Positions 43,716-53,793 of a stretch of 64,000 nt of DNA are shown piece by piece (position 1 is the first letter of the stretch; each line of letters begins with the position of its first letter). The notes beneath the pieces are model-generated. The model did not search any database and had not been told where the DNA came from. It saw only the letters and a program-made list of their open reading frames with translations. The position numbers were made by a program, and so were the translations under genes. The DNA lies in assembly GCA_963738345.1 (NCBI GenBank), contig CAVTWI010000002.1, positions 6,572,001-6,636,000 on the forward strand. Reading direction: 5' to 3'. This DNA is from Bog-159 sp963738345 (lineage in GTDB: Bacteria > Acidobacteriota > Terriglobia > Bryobacterales > Bryobacteraceae).

Positions 43716-45707
43716 ATGCGAACCTCTGTTCTCTTTTGTGTTCTATTTTGTGTCGCCGCTTCCGTGCTGGCCGCCGCCGATAGCGGCTGGCAACAGGAGG
43801 GTGTCGTCTCGGTCACCCATTCGCGGTATGCGAAGTTGCATGCGGTGCCCATACACGCGGTGAAGATGGGCGACGGATTTTGGAGCGGGCGGCGGGCGAT
43901 CAACGCGGAGAAGAGCATTCCGTCAATGCTGACGGAACTCGAAGAGCACGGTGTGGTCGATAACTTCTTGCGTCTGGAGGGAAAAACGAAGGTCGCGCGG
44001 CACGGCCCGCTATACACCGACTCCGATTTATATAAATGGATGGAGGCGGTGGCGTTTGAACTGCAAACGGGCGACGAATCGCCGGCGGTGCAGGCCAAGT
44101 GGCGCGCGGAATTCGAGCGCCTTACCGGGATCATACACGATGCGCAGGAACCTAGCGGGTATCTGAATACTTACTGGAGCGAAGAGCGTACGCCGCGGCG
44201 CTTCACGGAGATGACGGGGTCGCACGAATTGTATTGCATGGGGCATTTGCTGCAAGCAGCCATCGCGTACTACCGGGCCACGGGGGATCGCAAACTGCTG
44301 GACGTGGGCATACGGTTCGCCAATTATATGGTGGACAATTTTGGTCCACAGAAGCGGCCGGCGCTGACTGGGCATTCGGAATTCGAGATGGCGCTGGTGG
44401 AGTTGTACCGCACCACGGACGACCGGCGGTATCTGGATTTCGCGGGATATCTGTTGTCTGGAGTAGAGCGCGAACGGCTGCATTTGCGGGACTCGCAAGT
44501 GTCATACATGTTCAGCGGGATCCCGTTCACATCGCGGAAGGAGTTCGAAGGGCATGCGGTGCGGGCGATGTACGCTTCGAGCGGGGCCACGGATTACTAC
44601 ATGGAAACCGGCGACGCGGCGTATCTAAAAACGCTGGAGACGCTGTGGACCGACCTGGTGAACCGCAAGATGTATATCACGGGGGGGGTGGGGTCGCGTG
44701 AGGCCGGGGAAGCGTTTGGGGAGGCGTTCGAACTGCCTAATGCGCAGGCTTACGGCGAGAGTTGCGCGGCGATCGGCAACATGATGTGGAACTGGCGCAT
44801 GCTGCTGGCGATGGGGCAATCGCGCTACGCCGACGTACTGGAACGGGCGCTGTACAACGGGATCAACTCGGGCATGTCTCTTTCGGGAACACAGTATTGC
44901 TACCGCAATCCGTTGGAATCGACGGGGGAGAAGATCCGCAACCCGTGGTACGACACTACCTGCTGCCCGCCGAATCTGGAGCGGGTGCTGGCGTCGCTGC
45001 CGGGGTATATGTATAACACCAGCGCCCAGGGAATTTACGTAAACCTGTTCCATAGCTCGACGCTGGACTGGCATTTGGAAAATGGCGCGGGAGTGCGGAT
45101 CGCGCAGCAGACGGAATATCCGTGGAAAGGCGCGGTGGATTTCACGGTGGATCCGGCCACTGCCACGGAGTTCAGTTTGTTCGTGCGCATTCCGGCATGG
45201 GCGGACGGGACGACTGTGACGGCGGACGGCTGGTCGATTCGAGAGGTGCCCAAGGCGGGAGAGTACTTCGAGATCCACCGGCGCTGGGCAGCCGGCGACA
45301 AAGTACACGTGACATTCGACATGAAGCCGCGATTGGTGCGGGCGAATCCGCTGGTGCGGGAAGATGCGGGGCGGGTGGCTCTGGAGCGCGGTCCGCTGGT
45401 GTATTGCCTGGAGCAACCGGATCAGCCGGGGTTCAATCTATTCGATGCGTCGCTGCTTGACGACGGGTCGAGCTTTGCCGGCGAATTTAAAGCGGATTTG
45501 CTGGGGGGGGTGATGGTGCTTCGGCACAGGGGCAGCGTGGTGGACCGGCCCTTCAGCAGCGAACCGCTCTACCGGCCGTTTGGAGAGAGGGTGGAACGGC
45601 CGGGAAAGGTGGAGACACTGACTTTCATCCCGTACTATGCGTGGGCGAATCGCGAGCAGTCGAACATGGAAGTTTGGGTGCCCTATACGACGGTGGGCAG
45701 GGAATAA
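43716..45707 (+). CDS. GH127-family beta-L-arabinofuranosidase-like protein
   Basis: 663 residues, signal peptide FCVLFCVAASVLAAA. GH127 (formerly DUF1680) removes terminal beta-L-arabinofuranose and related sugars. Visible signatures: VKMGDGFWSGRRAI, HDAQEPSGYLNTYW, GSHELYCMGHLLQAAIAYY, KMYITGGVGSREAGEAFG, the zinc-site Glu/Cys in AYGESCAAIGNMMWNWRM, and the Cys pair TTCCPPNLERVL that carries the nucleophile. The C-terminal third is beta-rich. Located after two hydrolases, so a small glycan-degrading group is plausible. Its end overlaps the convergent rpe gene by 25 bp. Confidence 0.95.
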   Translation: MRTSVLFCVLFCVAASVLAAADSGWQQEGVVSVTHSRYAKLHAVPIHAVKMGDGFWSGRRAINAEKSIPSMLTELEEHGVVDNFLRLEGKTKVARHGPLYTDSDLYKWMEAVAFELQTGDESPAVQAKWRAEFERLTGIIHDAQEPSGYLNTYWSEERTPRRFTEMTGSHELYCMGHLLQAAIAYYRATGDRKLLDVGIRFANYMVDNFGPQKRPALTGHSEFEMALVELYRTTDDRRYLDFAGYLLSGVERERLHLRDSQVSYMFSGIPFTSRKEFEGHAVRAMYASSGATDYYMETGDAAYLKTLETLWTDLVNRKMYITGGVGSREAGEAFGEAFELPNAQAYGESCAAIGNMMWNWRMLLAMGQSRYADVLERALYNGINSGMSLSGTQYCYRNPLESTGEKIRNPWYDTTCCPPNLERVLASLPGYMYNTSAQGIYVNLFHSSTLDWHLENGAGVRIAQQTEYPWKGAVDFTVDPATATEFSLFVRIPAWADGTTVTADGWSIREVPKAGEYFEIHRRWAAGDKVHVTFDMKPRLVRANPLVREDAGRVALERGPLVYCLEQPDQPGFNLFDASLLDDGSSFAGEFKADLLGGVMVLRHRGSVVDRPFSSEPLYRPFGERVERPGKVETLTFIPYYAWANREQSNMEVWVPYTTVGRE

Positions 45708-46381
45708 CCGCGCAGCCACTGAAAGGTGGCGTCAAGATCGGGGGACTGGAAGACCAGCGATCCGGGCACTATGGCGTCGGCGCCTGCGGCATGGAGTTTG
45801 GGTACGGTGTTCGTGCGGATGCCGCCGTCAGCCAACAGGCGAATGGGACGCTTGGCATGCTGGCGTAGAAGTTCACGCGCCTCTTGCAGGCGGCCGCAGG
45901 CTTGTGGTGCGAGCCCGCATCCTTTTACGCCAACTTCCGTTCCTAGCAGGATGATCACCTCGATGGAATCGAGATAAGGCAGAACCGCGCGAACCGGAGT
46001 ATCGAGCTTCAGTGTCACGCCCGCTCCACAACCACGGCGCAGAGCTTGTTCGATAGCGGAGCCTGCTTCACGCTCGCCATTTTCGACGTGAACAGTCAGC
46101 AGGTCGGCGCCGGCGTCGAGAAACTCCGACGCAAGAACGGAGGGGCGGTCGGCCATGAGGTGTACGTGGAAAGGCACGCTGGTGTGGGGGCGGAGGGCGC
46201 GAACGAGATCGGGGAAGAACAGAAGGCTGGGGACGAAGTGGCCGTCGGCGGCATCCAGGTGGAAGGAGTCAGCCCAGGGGGTAATGCGGCGCACCGCGGC
46301 TTCGAGGTTGGCGAGGTCCGCGGACCAGAGGGAAACGTCGGCCAAGAGGCGATGAACAGGCAGGTTTGACCAGCCGCGCAT
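45683..46381 (-). CDS. rpe: Ribulose-phosphate 3-epimerase
   Basis: 232 residues. Interconverts ribulose-5-phosphate and xylulose-5-phosphate in the pentose phosphate pathway. TIM-barrel motifs are kept: LLADVSLWSADLANLEAAV (catalytic-type Ser), SFHLDAADGHFVPSL (metal His and Asp), FHVHLMADRPS (metal His), GVTLKLDTPV and LLADGGIRTNTV (metal Asp). VLIMTV-type strand is replaced by VIILLGTEVGVKG, slightly unlike canonical Rpe, so a close paralogue acting on another pentose phosphate is possible. Confidence 0.85.
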   Translation of the reverse strand: MRGWSNLPVHRLLADVSLWSADLANLEAAVRRITPWADSFHLDAADGHFVPSLLFFPDLVRALRPHTSVPFHVHLMADRPSVLASEFLDAGADLLTVHVENGEREAGSAIEQALRRGCGAGVTLKLDTPVRAVLPYLDSIEVIILLGTEVGVKGCGLAPQACGRLQEARELLRQHAKRPIRLLADGGIRTNTVPKLHAAGADAIVPGSLVFQSPDLDATFQWLRGYSLPTVV

Positions 46382-46442
46382 AATTCAGGGTAGCAAGCGC
46401 GGCGAGGCGGGCGGCACAGTGGTAGACTCTGTGAATTCGCCT

Positions 46443-48149
46443 ATGAACTTAATGTCGAGATTCGTTGCGCGGGCCGCACTGGCCGCGGCGCTGCCGCTTT
46501 CTGTGTGGTGCCAGGCGCCTCCGCCTGCCGCCGCTGAAACCGTAGTAGTGAACGCGAAGATATATACGGTGAACGCGCAGCAGCCGTGGGCGGAGGCACT
46601 GGCAATTCGCGGCGGACGGATTTTGTCGGTTGGCAGCACGCGAGAAATCAACAACTACCGTGGGCCTGAGACGCGGGTGATCGATGCCAAGGGACGGCTG
46701 GTGTTGCCCGGCTTCACGGATTGCCACATCCATTTCATGGAAGGCTCGTTGGGATTGCTGCACGTGGACCTGAACGGCGCGGCCACGGCCAGCGAGATTC
46801 AGAAGCGCGTTTCGGCGTACGCGGTAGCGCATCCGCGGGAGACGTGGATTCTGGGTATGGGTTGGACATATCCGGCTTTCGCTCCTTCGGGGCTGCCGGA
46901 TCGCAAGATTCTGGACGAAGTAGTGCTGGACCGGCCGGTGCTTCTGGAGGCTTACGACGGCCACACCTCGTGGGCCAATAGTAAGGCGCTGGCAGTGGCG
47001 GGGATCACGCGCGAGACGCCAGATCCGGCTAATGGGAAGATCGTACGCGATGAGCACGGCGACGCGACTGGCGCGCTGCTTGAGGAAGCGGGCGAACTGG
47101 TCTCGCGCTTTGCTCCGAAGCCCAGCCGCGAAGAACGCCTGGCGGCATTGCGCAAAGGATTGCACGAAGCCAACCGGGCGGGACTCACGCGGGTACACAG
47201 CGCGGGAGGCGATTTCGAGTTTCTAGATCTCTATGATGAACTGCGCAACAAGGGCGAACTTACGGTGCGCCAGTACGTGGCCTACTTTCTGAATCCGCCC
47301 GAATTGACGCCTGCGGATATCGAGAAAATGGAGCGGGCGCGCAATACTTATCGCGACGATTGGATTTCAGGGGGCGCGGTAAAGACGATGTTGGATGGCG
47401 TGGTGGAGGCGCATACCGCCGCCATGCTGACCCCTTATAGCGACGATCCCTCGAAGACGGGCAAGCTATTCTGGGATCCGGAAAAATACAAACAAGCGAT
47501 CGTGGAGTTGGACGGTCGCGGCTATCAGATCTTCACGCATGCCATCGGCGACCGCGCGGTGCGTCTGGCTCTGGACGCCTACGAAGCGGCGCGGACGAAG
47601 AACGGGAATAAGGATGCGCGTCCGCGTGTGGAGCATATCGAGACCATCACGGCTGCGGATATTCCACGCTTCGGCACTTTGGGCGCGATCGCTAGTTTCC
47701 AACCCTTGCACGCCTATCCGGACGACGACACTTTGAAAATCTGGGCGCGCAATGCGGGTCCCGATCGGGCTGGCCGCGCGTGGGTCTGGCACAGTATCGA
47801 AAGCAGCGGAGGTAGGCTGGCGTTCGGCAGCGATTGGCCAGTGGTGACGTTAAGCCCGTGGCCGGGAGTGCAAAACGCGCTGACCCGGCAAACTACGGAG
47901 GGGGATCCCCCAGGGGGGTGGGTTCCGAAGGAGCGTATCAGCCTGGAAGACACAATCAAAGCCTACACGCTGGGTGCGGCGGTGGCGGGCCGGCGGGAAA
48001 AAACGGAGGGCTCGCTTGAAGCGGGAAAAGTTGCGGACTTGATTATTCTGTCGCAAAACCTTTTTGAGGTGGCGCCCAGCCAGACGGGAAAAACAGAAGT
48101 GGTATTAACCATGGCAGGGGGCCGAGTGGTGTACGAGGCTGCGCCCTGA
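46443..48149 (+). CDS. Exported YtcJ-like amidohydrolase
   Basis: 568 residues from the ATG at 46443, giving a signal peptide (AALAAALPLSVWCQA). Amidohydrolase superfamily, YtcJ branch: VVVNAKIYTVNAQQPWAEAL, LPGFTDCHIHFMEGSLG (HxH metal pair), the Lys position in VKTMLDGVVEAHTAAML, TRVHSAGGD, IFTHAIGDRAV (His) and LAFGSDWPVVTLSPW (Asp). Hydrolyses an amide or related bond outside the cytoplasm; substrate unknown. Confidence 0.93.
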   Translation: MNLMSRFVARAALAAALPLSVWCQAPPPAAAETVVVNAKIYTVNAQQPWAEALAIRGGRILSVGSTREINNYRGPETRVIDAKGRLVLPGFTDCHIHFMEGSLGLLHVDLNGAATASEIQKRVSAYAVAHPRETWILGMGWTYPAFAPSGLPDRKILDEVVLDRPVLLEAYDGHTSWANSKALAVAGITRETPDPANGKIVRDEHGDATGALLEEAGELVSRFAPKPSREERLAALRKGLHEANRAGLTRVHSAGGDFEFLDLYDELRNKGELTVRQYVAYFLNPPELTPADIEKMERARNTYRDDWISGGAVKTMLDGVVEAHTAAMLTPYSDDPSKTGKLFWDPEKYKQAIVELDGRGYQIFTHAIGDRAVRLALDAYEAARTKNGNKDARPRVEHIETITAADIPRFGTLGAIASFQPLHAYPDDDTLKIWARNAGPDRAGRAWVWHSIESSGGRLAFGSDWPVVTLSPWPGVQNALTRQTTEGDPPGGWVPKERISLEDTIKAYTLGAAVAGRREKTEGSLEAGKVADLIILSQNLFEVAPSQTGKTEVVLTMAGGRVVYEAAP

Positions 48150-48254
48150 CGGATAGTTCGAATAGGACCTTTACCGTATCGCGAATCACGTTTTTTGTTG
48201 CTGCATTGTCCATAGCCTAGTAGAATTACTGAGGACCAAACAGAGGGGCCGCGC

Positions 48255-51200
48255 ATGAAACGATCTTATTTCCCGATTTTTGTGACAGTTGTGTGTCTGG
48301 CTTCAGGTTTTATCCCGACCAAGGCGTCGGGGCAGGAAGCCAGCGGAGCCAAGCCCGCTTCAGTGGTAAATTCCATCTGGAATGGCGGAACCGGAAATTG
48401 GAGCTTGGCAACGGATTGGACTCCCAATGGGGCGCCCAATAACGGGGCGAATACTTATAACGTCACGATCGGCACGGGTAATGACCTGGTGAACCTGGAC
48501 ATAAACGCCACGATCAATTCGTTGACTTTGGGCAATGGAACCGGTCCGTCTACCCTGCAAAACCTAAGCGGACACACACAGACCCTCGGGATTACAGGGC
48601 TGTTCACGGATAATTTTGGCGCCGATTTTACATTCACGAACGCGAGTGTTCTGACGGTGGGGGGGGGCGTCAACAATGCGGGAATTTTCGATCTGGACCA
48701 AGGCAGCAAAGCGACCATCACCGGCAATTTCACGAACAGCGGGCTGCTCGAAACGAATCGTGACAATTTGTTGACGAGCCCGAACTCTTTCACGCTGACG
48801 GGCACGCTAACCAATAACCCGGGCGGGCAGATCGTTCTGGGTAACAACAACAACACCACCGATACGATGTCGCTGGGGACATTAGTTAACAATGGCTATG
48901 TGTTGGTGGGCACGGGCACGACGCTTACACTGGGGACGGGCATCAGCGATATCCCAGCCGGATCGGAACTCGACATTCTGGGCAGCTTCAAGAAGGGCGC
49001 GGGCAGCGCGCTGGCGGGCTTGGGGAGCGTGGAAGGGCTTCTGAGTATAGAGAACAACCAAACCGTTACGGTCACGCCGGGTAGCGGCACTCTAACCATC
49101 AGTAGTGCCGGAATCTTCGATGTGGACCGGACTTCAACGGTGACCATCGCCGGGGCCGTAAACAATTCCGGCGCGTTTTACACTAACCGGAATAACTACG
49201 TGGGAAGTAACACGGTCACAGTTACTGGCGTATTCACCAACGAAGCTAATGCCGTGGTGGTATTGGGCAACAATAACAACACTACGGACGTTATGAATGT
49301 AGGGAGTCTGGCGAATAGCGGCAATGTGATTATCGGAGTAGGCGCTGCCCTGAACTTGACGGGCCAGCCGAATGGGATTACCGATGCAGTATCCGGATCG
49401 CAACTCAGCATTCTAGGTACGTTTAAAGCGGGAACTGCCAGCGGTATCGCCAAGTTGGGTAGTGTGGAAGGCCAGATAGCGGTGGAGAATAACCAGACCA
49501 CGACCATTACGCCGGGCAGCGGAACCTTAACGATCAGCGCGCCGGGCGTGTTCGATGTGGATCGCAGTTCAAACGTGACAATCGCGGGGGCAGTGAACAA
49601 CGCCGGCACGTTCTATACGAACCGGAATAACTACGTGGGCAGCAACACGGTGACAGTAACGGGTGCGTTCACCAACAACTCGGGCGCCTCGGTGGTTCTG
49701 GGCAATAACAATAACACTTCCGACGTGATGAGCTTGGGCAGCCTGACCAATAACGGCTATTTCGATATTGGCATAGGAGCGACTCTAAACCTGACCAGCC
49801 AGCCCAACGGAATCACGGATGCAGTGGCCGGTTCGCAACTCTACGATTTAGGGACCTTCAAGGCGGGCGCGGCTTTCGGCTTGGCGAAGTTAGCCAGCGT
49901 GGAAGGTATCGTGTCGGTGGAGAACAATCAAAGCAACACGATTACTCCGACTGGCGGAACATTGACGGTGAGCAGTGCTGGCACCTTCGACGTAGACCGC
50001 AGTTCGAACGTGACCATCTCTGGAGCGGTGAGCAATTCCGGCCATTTCTATACCAACGAAAACAACTATGTCGGCAGCAATACGGTTACGGTAACGGGGG
50101 CGTTCACTAACACGGCGGCGGGCACGACGGTCTTAGGAAACAATAACAACACCAGCGATGTGATGAACGTGGGCAGCCTGTCGAACAGCGGCGATTTGAT
50201 CATTGGTGAAGGGGCTACGCTGAACCTGACCAGCCAGCCCAATGGGATCACCGATGCGGTCGCCGGGTCGCAGTTGAATATTCTCGGTACATTCAAGGCG
50301 GGGGCGGCGAGCGGCATCGCCAAACTTGCGAGCGTGGAAGGCTCTGTGGCGCTTGAGAATAATCAGAGCACCACTATCACGCCGGGCGGTGGGACTCTGA
50401 CGGTGAGCAGTACGGGCTTCTTCGACGTGGACCGCAGTTCGAACGCGACTATATCCGGCGCGGTGAATAACTCCGGCCAGTTCTACACCAACCATAACAA
50501 TTACGTAGGAAGCAATACGGTGACCGTGACCGGGGCTTTCACCAATGCCGCCAGCGGTTTCCTGGTGCTGGGCAACAACAATAACACCAGCGACGTGATG
50601 AATGTAGGCAGCCTGGTAAACAACGGTGTGGCAGATATCGATGAAGGGGCCACGCTGAACTTGACGGCCCAGCCCAACGGGATCACCGACGTCGTGGCTG
50701 GATCGCAGCTCAACATCTTGGGCACGTTTAAGGCGGGTACGGCCAATGGGGTGGCGAAGTTGAAAAGCGTGGAAGGGCTGTTGGCTCTCGAAAACAATCA
50801 GAGCACTACCATCACGCCCACAGGCGGCACTCTGACGATCGCCAGCACCGGACTGTTCGATGTGGATCGCAGTTCCACGGTAACGATTTCAGGTGCGGTG
50901 AGCAATTCCGGCCAATTGATAACCAACCAGAATAACTACGTTGGCAGCAATACGCTCACGGTAGCGGGCACGTTGACCAATACGGCCAGCGGGACAGTGA
51001 CAGTCGGCAACAACAACAATACGACCGATGTGTTAAATGCAGGCATCCTGGCCAATAGCGGCACTATCACGGTCGGCGAAAATGCGACTCTGAACCTGAC
51101 CACGGCCGGCACGGACACCACTTCAGGCGCCATCAACCTGAACAGTTCCACGCTGAAGATATCGGGTTCGAACGTGACGTTGAACGGAACGGGCACGGTC

Positions 51201-53243
51201 ACGCTTTCGTCTGTGACGCTGGGTCCGGGCAGCAATATCACGGGCGCCAGTGCGAGCGATACCTTTACCAACGGCGCCACCATTCAGGGTTTTGGCACGA
51301 TCTCGAATATGGGGATCGTGAACAACGGCAAGATAATTGCCAACCAGTCGACACCGCTGGTCATCCTACCCAGCACCGCGGGCCTGACGAATAACGGCAC
51401 GCTCAGCGTTCTTACCGGCGACACCATGCAGATCGGCACGGCGACGGGCGGGGCGTTGACGAATTTCGCGAGCAATACGCTTACGGGCGGTACTTACTCC
51501 GTGGGCGGTACGCTGCAGTTCGGCGCAACGGGTACCAGCATTGTCACCGACGCGGCTAATATTTCGCTGACCGGCGCAGGCGCCAAGATCGTCGATTTCA
51601 GCGGCAACAATGTCCTCACAAACCTGGCAACCATCACAAGCGCGGGCAGTCTGACCTTCGGCACATCTTACGGAACCTTCACTACCGCCGGCAACTTTAC
51701 GAATAACGGCACGCTCTCGGTCGGCGCGGGGGACAAGTTCGTGGTGAACCTTGCCGACAGCCTGACCAATTTTTCAGGAACAACCTTGACGGGCGGTACT
51801 TACAAGATCACAGGTACTTTTCAGTTCAAGGGCGCGAATATTGTAACTAACGCTGCCAATATCACGCTCAGCGGCGCGAACTCGAAGATCAGCGGGACGG
51901 GCAACGCGAACGGCCTCGCCAACTTCGCCACCAACGCCGCCGGGGCGAGTTTCACTCTGGGCACGGGCCGCAGTTTTACTACCGCGGGCAACTTCACCAA
52001 CAACGGACTCCTGACCATCGGTTCTGGCGACACTTTCGACGTTAACGGCAGCTTGAGTAATTTTGCCGGCAGCACACTTACAGGCGGCGCTTATAACGTA
52101 AGCGGTACGCTGCAGTTTAATGGGGCGAACATTGTGACCAACGCCGCCAATATTACTTTGGGCAGCAGCACCGCGAAAATCGTGAATCAGAGTTCGGCCA
52201 ACGCTTTGCTGGGGTTCACCACCAATACCGCGGCTGGTAAGTTTACGCTGTCCGGCAACGCCAATCTCACTACCAATGGCGGCAGTTTCACCAATGCCGG
52301 GCTGTTCACGGTATCGACAGGCAGCACTTTCACGGTGGGCGGCAGCAGTTTCAACTTCACCCAGACGGCCGGCACCACCACCGTGGATGGAACCTTATCG
52401 GCCGCCAGCGCGGGCAGCCTGAGCTTAAGCGGTGGATCACTGTTCGGCTCGGGTACGGTGAATTACGGCGTGGTGGATTCCGGCGTGATCAGCCCGGGCG
52501 ATTCCGTCGCATTAACCGGAAAGCTCGGAGTGACCGGGACTTACTCGCAGACCGGAACGGGCGCACTCGACATGACTATCGGCGGGACCACCGCGGGCAC
52601 TAAGTACGACCAGTTGAATATCACGGGGACGGCAGCGCTCAACGGCGCCTTGAACATCGCCCTGGCTAGCGGTTATACGCCTGCGGTGGGCAATACGTTC
52701 GACATTTTGAACGCTTCATCCATCAGCGGAAATTTCTCGACCGTTACCGGACTGGCGATCAATGCTAACGAGCACTTCACCGTAACCGTAGTGGGCAACG
52801 ATGAAATAGTCCTGACGGTGGTGAGCGGCCCGGCGCCGGCTTCAAGCGTCACCTTGACTAGCCTGGCGAGCCCCGCGCGCGCCGGGCAATATGGACGCCA
52901 GGTTTATAGTGGACTGCACCGGGTATCCCTGACGACCACGCCTGTGATAGCGCCCGTAGTGGCCACAGTCCATACGCCCGTGGGCATGCAAAACCTTAGG
53001 CCGCGCGACGAGTTCAGCACTCCCATGGCGGCTCCGGGCGCTTCCGCCCCGGCTTCGATGGGAGGCGTAACGGCGCCCGTCTCAAGCCCGTTCGCAGCCA
53101 TGAATCACATGCGATTCGAGTGCGGCGTGGATGTGAATGCCCTGCGAAAGACCAGTCCGAAGCAGTTACTCAAAGGTCTATGGGCCGCGCCCGATTCGCC
53201 CAACGCCGTGAATATCGGCTACATGACCTACACGGCGCGGTAG
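48255..53243 (+). CDS. Giant secreted repeat protein (1662 residues)
   Basis: Signal peptide (FPIFVTVVCLASGFIPTK), then VNSIWNGGTGNWSLATDW, a motif common at the start of surface beta-helix and autotransporter-like proteins. Residues ~145-940 are six tandem units of ~145 residues rich in Asn, Thr, Gly and Ser; each contains FDVDRSSNVTISGAV, NNYVGSNTVTVTGAFTN and VLGNNNNTSDVM. Residues ~1045-1350 are three degenerate units (TTAGNFTNNGTLSVGAGD, then NFAGSTLTGGAYNVSGTL). A PATR-like end (YDQLNITGTAALNGALN) and a Pro/Ala-rich linker follow. No outer-membrane barrel is obvious, so the secretion route is unclear. A long right-handed beta-helix adhesin or matrix protein is the best guess. Confidence 0.88.
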   Translation: MKRSYFPIFVTVVCLASGFIPTKASGQEASGAKPASVVNSIWNGGTGNWSLATDWTPNGAPNNGANTYNVTIGTGNDLVNLDINATINSLTLGNGTGPSTLQNLSGHTQTLGITGLFTDNFGADFTFTNASVLTVGGGVNNAGIFDLDQGSKATITGNFTNSGLLETNRDNLLTSPNSFTLTGTLTNNPGGQIVLGNNNNTTDTMSLGTLVNNGYVLVGTGTTLTLGTGISDIPAGSELDILGSFKKGAGSALAGLGSVEGLLSIENNQTVTVTPGSGTLTISSAGIFDVDRTSTVTIAGAVNNSGAFYTNRNNYVGSNTVTVTGVFTNEANAVVVLGNNNNTTDVMNVGSLANSGNVIIGVGAALNLTGQPNGITDAVSGSQLSILGTFKAGTASGIAKLGSVEGQIAVENNQTTTITPGSGTLTISAPGVFDVDRSSNVTIAGAVNNAGTFYTNRNNYVGSNTVTVTGAFTNNSGASVVLGNNNNTSDVMSLGSLTNNGYFDIGIGATLNLTSQPNGITDAVAGSQLYDLGTFKAGAAFGLAKLASVEGIVSVENNQSNTITPTGGTLTVSSAGTFDVDRSSNVTISGAVSNSGHFYTNENNYVGSNTVTVTGAFTNTAAGTTVLGNNNNTSDVMNVGSLSNSGDLIIGEGATLNLTSQPNGITDAVAGSQLNILGTFKAGAASGIAKLASVEGSVALENNQSTTITPGGGTLTVSSTGFFDVDRSSNATISGAVNNSGQFYTNHNNYVGSNTVTVTGAFTNAASGFLVLGNNNNTSDVMNVGSLVNNGVADIDEGATLNLTAQPNGITDVVAGSQLNILGTFKAGTANGVAKLKSVEGLLALENNQSTTITPTGGTLTIASTGLFDVDRSSTVTISGAVSNSGQLITNQNNYVGSNTLTVAGTLTNTASGTVTVGNNNNTTDVLNAGILANSGTITVGENATLNLTTAGTDTTSGAINLNSSTLKISGSNVTLNGTGTVTLSSVTLGPGSNITGASASDTFTNGATIQGFGTISNMGIVNNGKIIANQSTPLVILPSTAGLTNNGTLSVLTGDTMQIGTATGGALTNFASNTLTGGTYSVGGTLQFGATGTSIVTDAANISLTGAGAKIVDFSGNNVLTNLATITSAGSLTFGTSYGTFTTAGNFTNNGTLSVGAGDKFVVNLADSLTNFSGTTLTGGTYKITGTFQFKGANIVTNAANITLSGANSKISGTGNANGLANFATNAAGASFTLGTGRSFTTAGNFTNNGLLTIGSGDTFDVNGSLSNFAGSTLTGGAYNVSGTLQFNGANIVTNAANITLGSSTAKIVNQSSANALLGFTTNTAAGKFTLSGNANLTTNGGSFTNAGLFTVSTGSTFTVGGSSFNFTQTAGTTTVDGTLSAASAGSLSLSGGSLFGSGTVNYGVVDSGVISPGDSVALTGKLGVTGTYSQTGTGALDMTIGGTTAGTKYDQLNITGTAALNGALNIALASGYTPAVGNTFDILNASSISGNFSTVTGLAINANEHFTVTVVGNDEIVLTVVSGPAPASSVTLTSLASPARAGQYGRQVYSGLHRVSLTTTPVIAPVVATVHTPVGMQNLRPRDEFSTPMAAPGASAPASMGGVTAPVSSPFAAMNHMRFECGVDVNALRKTSPKQLLKGLWAAPDSPNAVNIGYMTYTAR
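48687..51080 (+). repeat. Tandem coding repeat with a 435-bp period
   Basis: The TTCGA of the FDxDR motif recurs at 48,687, 49,116, 49,551, 49,986, 50,421 and 50,856. The steps are 429 and then four times exactly 435 bp (145 codons). Units differ mainly at third codon positions, indicating duplication followed by selection on protein sequence. Confidence 0.9.
51390..52330 (+). repeat. Second set of degenerate ~100-residue coding repeats
   Basis: Three units marked by an L-T-G-G-T/A-Y strand (near 51,480, 51,785 and 52,080) and an NFTNNGTLSV-type strand. The step is ~290-305 bp and similarity is lower than in the 435-bp set, so this block looks older. Confidence 0.65.
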
Positions 53244-53246
53244 TTT

Positions 53247-53720
53247 TCAGATATTGAAACTTACCGCGGGGCCGTGGGCTTCCAGGTCTTTGGCCTTATC
53301 GACCTCGCGGATTACATCGGCCAGCGTAGTGCTGTCCAGAATGTGGGCCACCGCATCGCGCACGCGCCGCATCACGATGCGCGTGCCACAGGTCTGTTCG
53401 TCCTTACATTCGTCGCAGCGGCGGTAATTAGTTTCGCGCGCGCAAGGAAGCGGCGCGAGCGGACCCTCGATCATACGGATCACCGAGCCCACGGTAATTT
53501 CTTCGGGAGGGCGGCTTAATTCATAGCCACCGGCGCGCCCCTTCTTGCTCATGACCACGCCGCGGTTCCGTAACTCCAATAGGATGGCTTGCAAGAACTT
53601 CAACGGAATGGATTCTTCCGTAGCCACCGAATGGACCAGAATCGGACCCTCTCCGTAATGCCGGCTCAGGGAGTAGAGAGCTTCCAGGGCATACTTCGTC
53701 TTCTTAGAAATGGTGCGCAA
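53247..53720 (-). CDS. Rrf2 family transcriptional regulator
   Basis: 157 residues. Winged HTH at the N-terminus (KTKYALEALYSLSRHYGEGP, then IPLKFLQAILLELRNRGVV and GRAGGYELSRPPEEITVG). The effector region keeps four Cys, CARETNYRRCDECKDEQTCG, more than the three of IscR, so binding an Fe-S cluster or sensing metal/NO is likely. Alone between the giant repeat protein and the transporter; targets unknown. Confidence 0.92.
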   Translation of the reverse strand: MRTISKKTKYALEALYSLSRHYGEGPILVHSVATEESIPLKFLQAILLELRNRGVVMSKKGRAGGYELSRPPEEITVGSVIRMIEGPLAPLPCARETNYRRCDECKDEQTCGTRIVMRRVRDAVAHILDSTTLADVIREVDKAKDLEAHGPAVSFNI

Positions 53721-53793
53721 TGATAGTCCTCGAAATTTTAGGATACGCCGGATACAGTACTTTTGTATAGGCCTGATACTCTAGTACATTCTT

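Noticed and set aside
48687..51080. CRISPR-like or non-coding tandem repeat array
   Set aside because: The period is 435 bp, all units are in one open frame, and differences fall mostly at silent positions.
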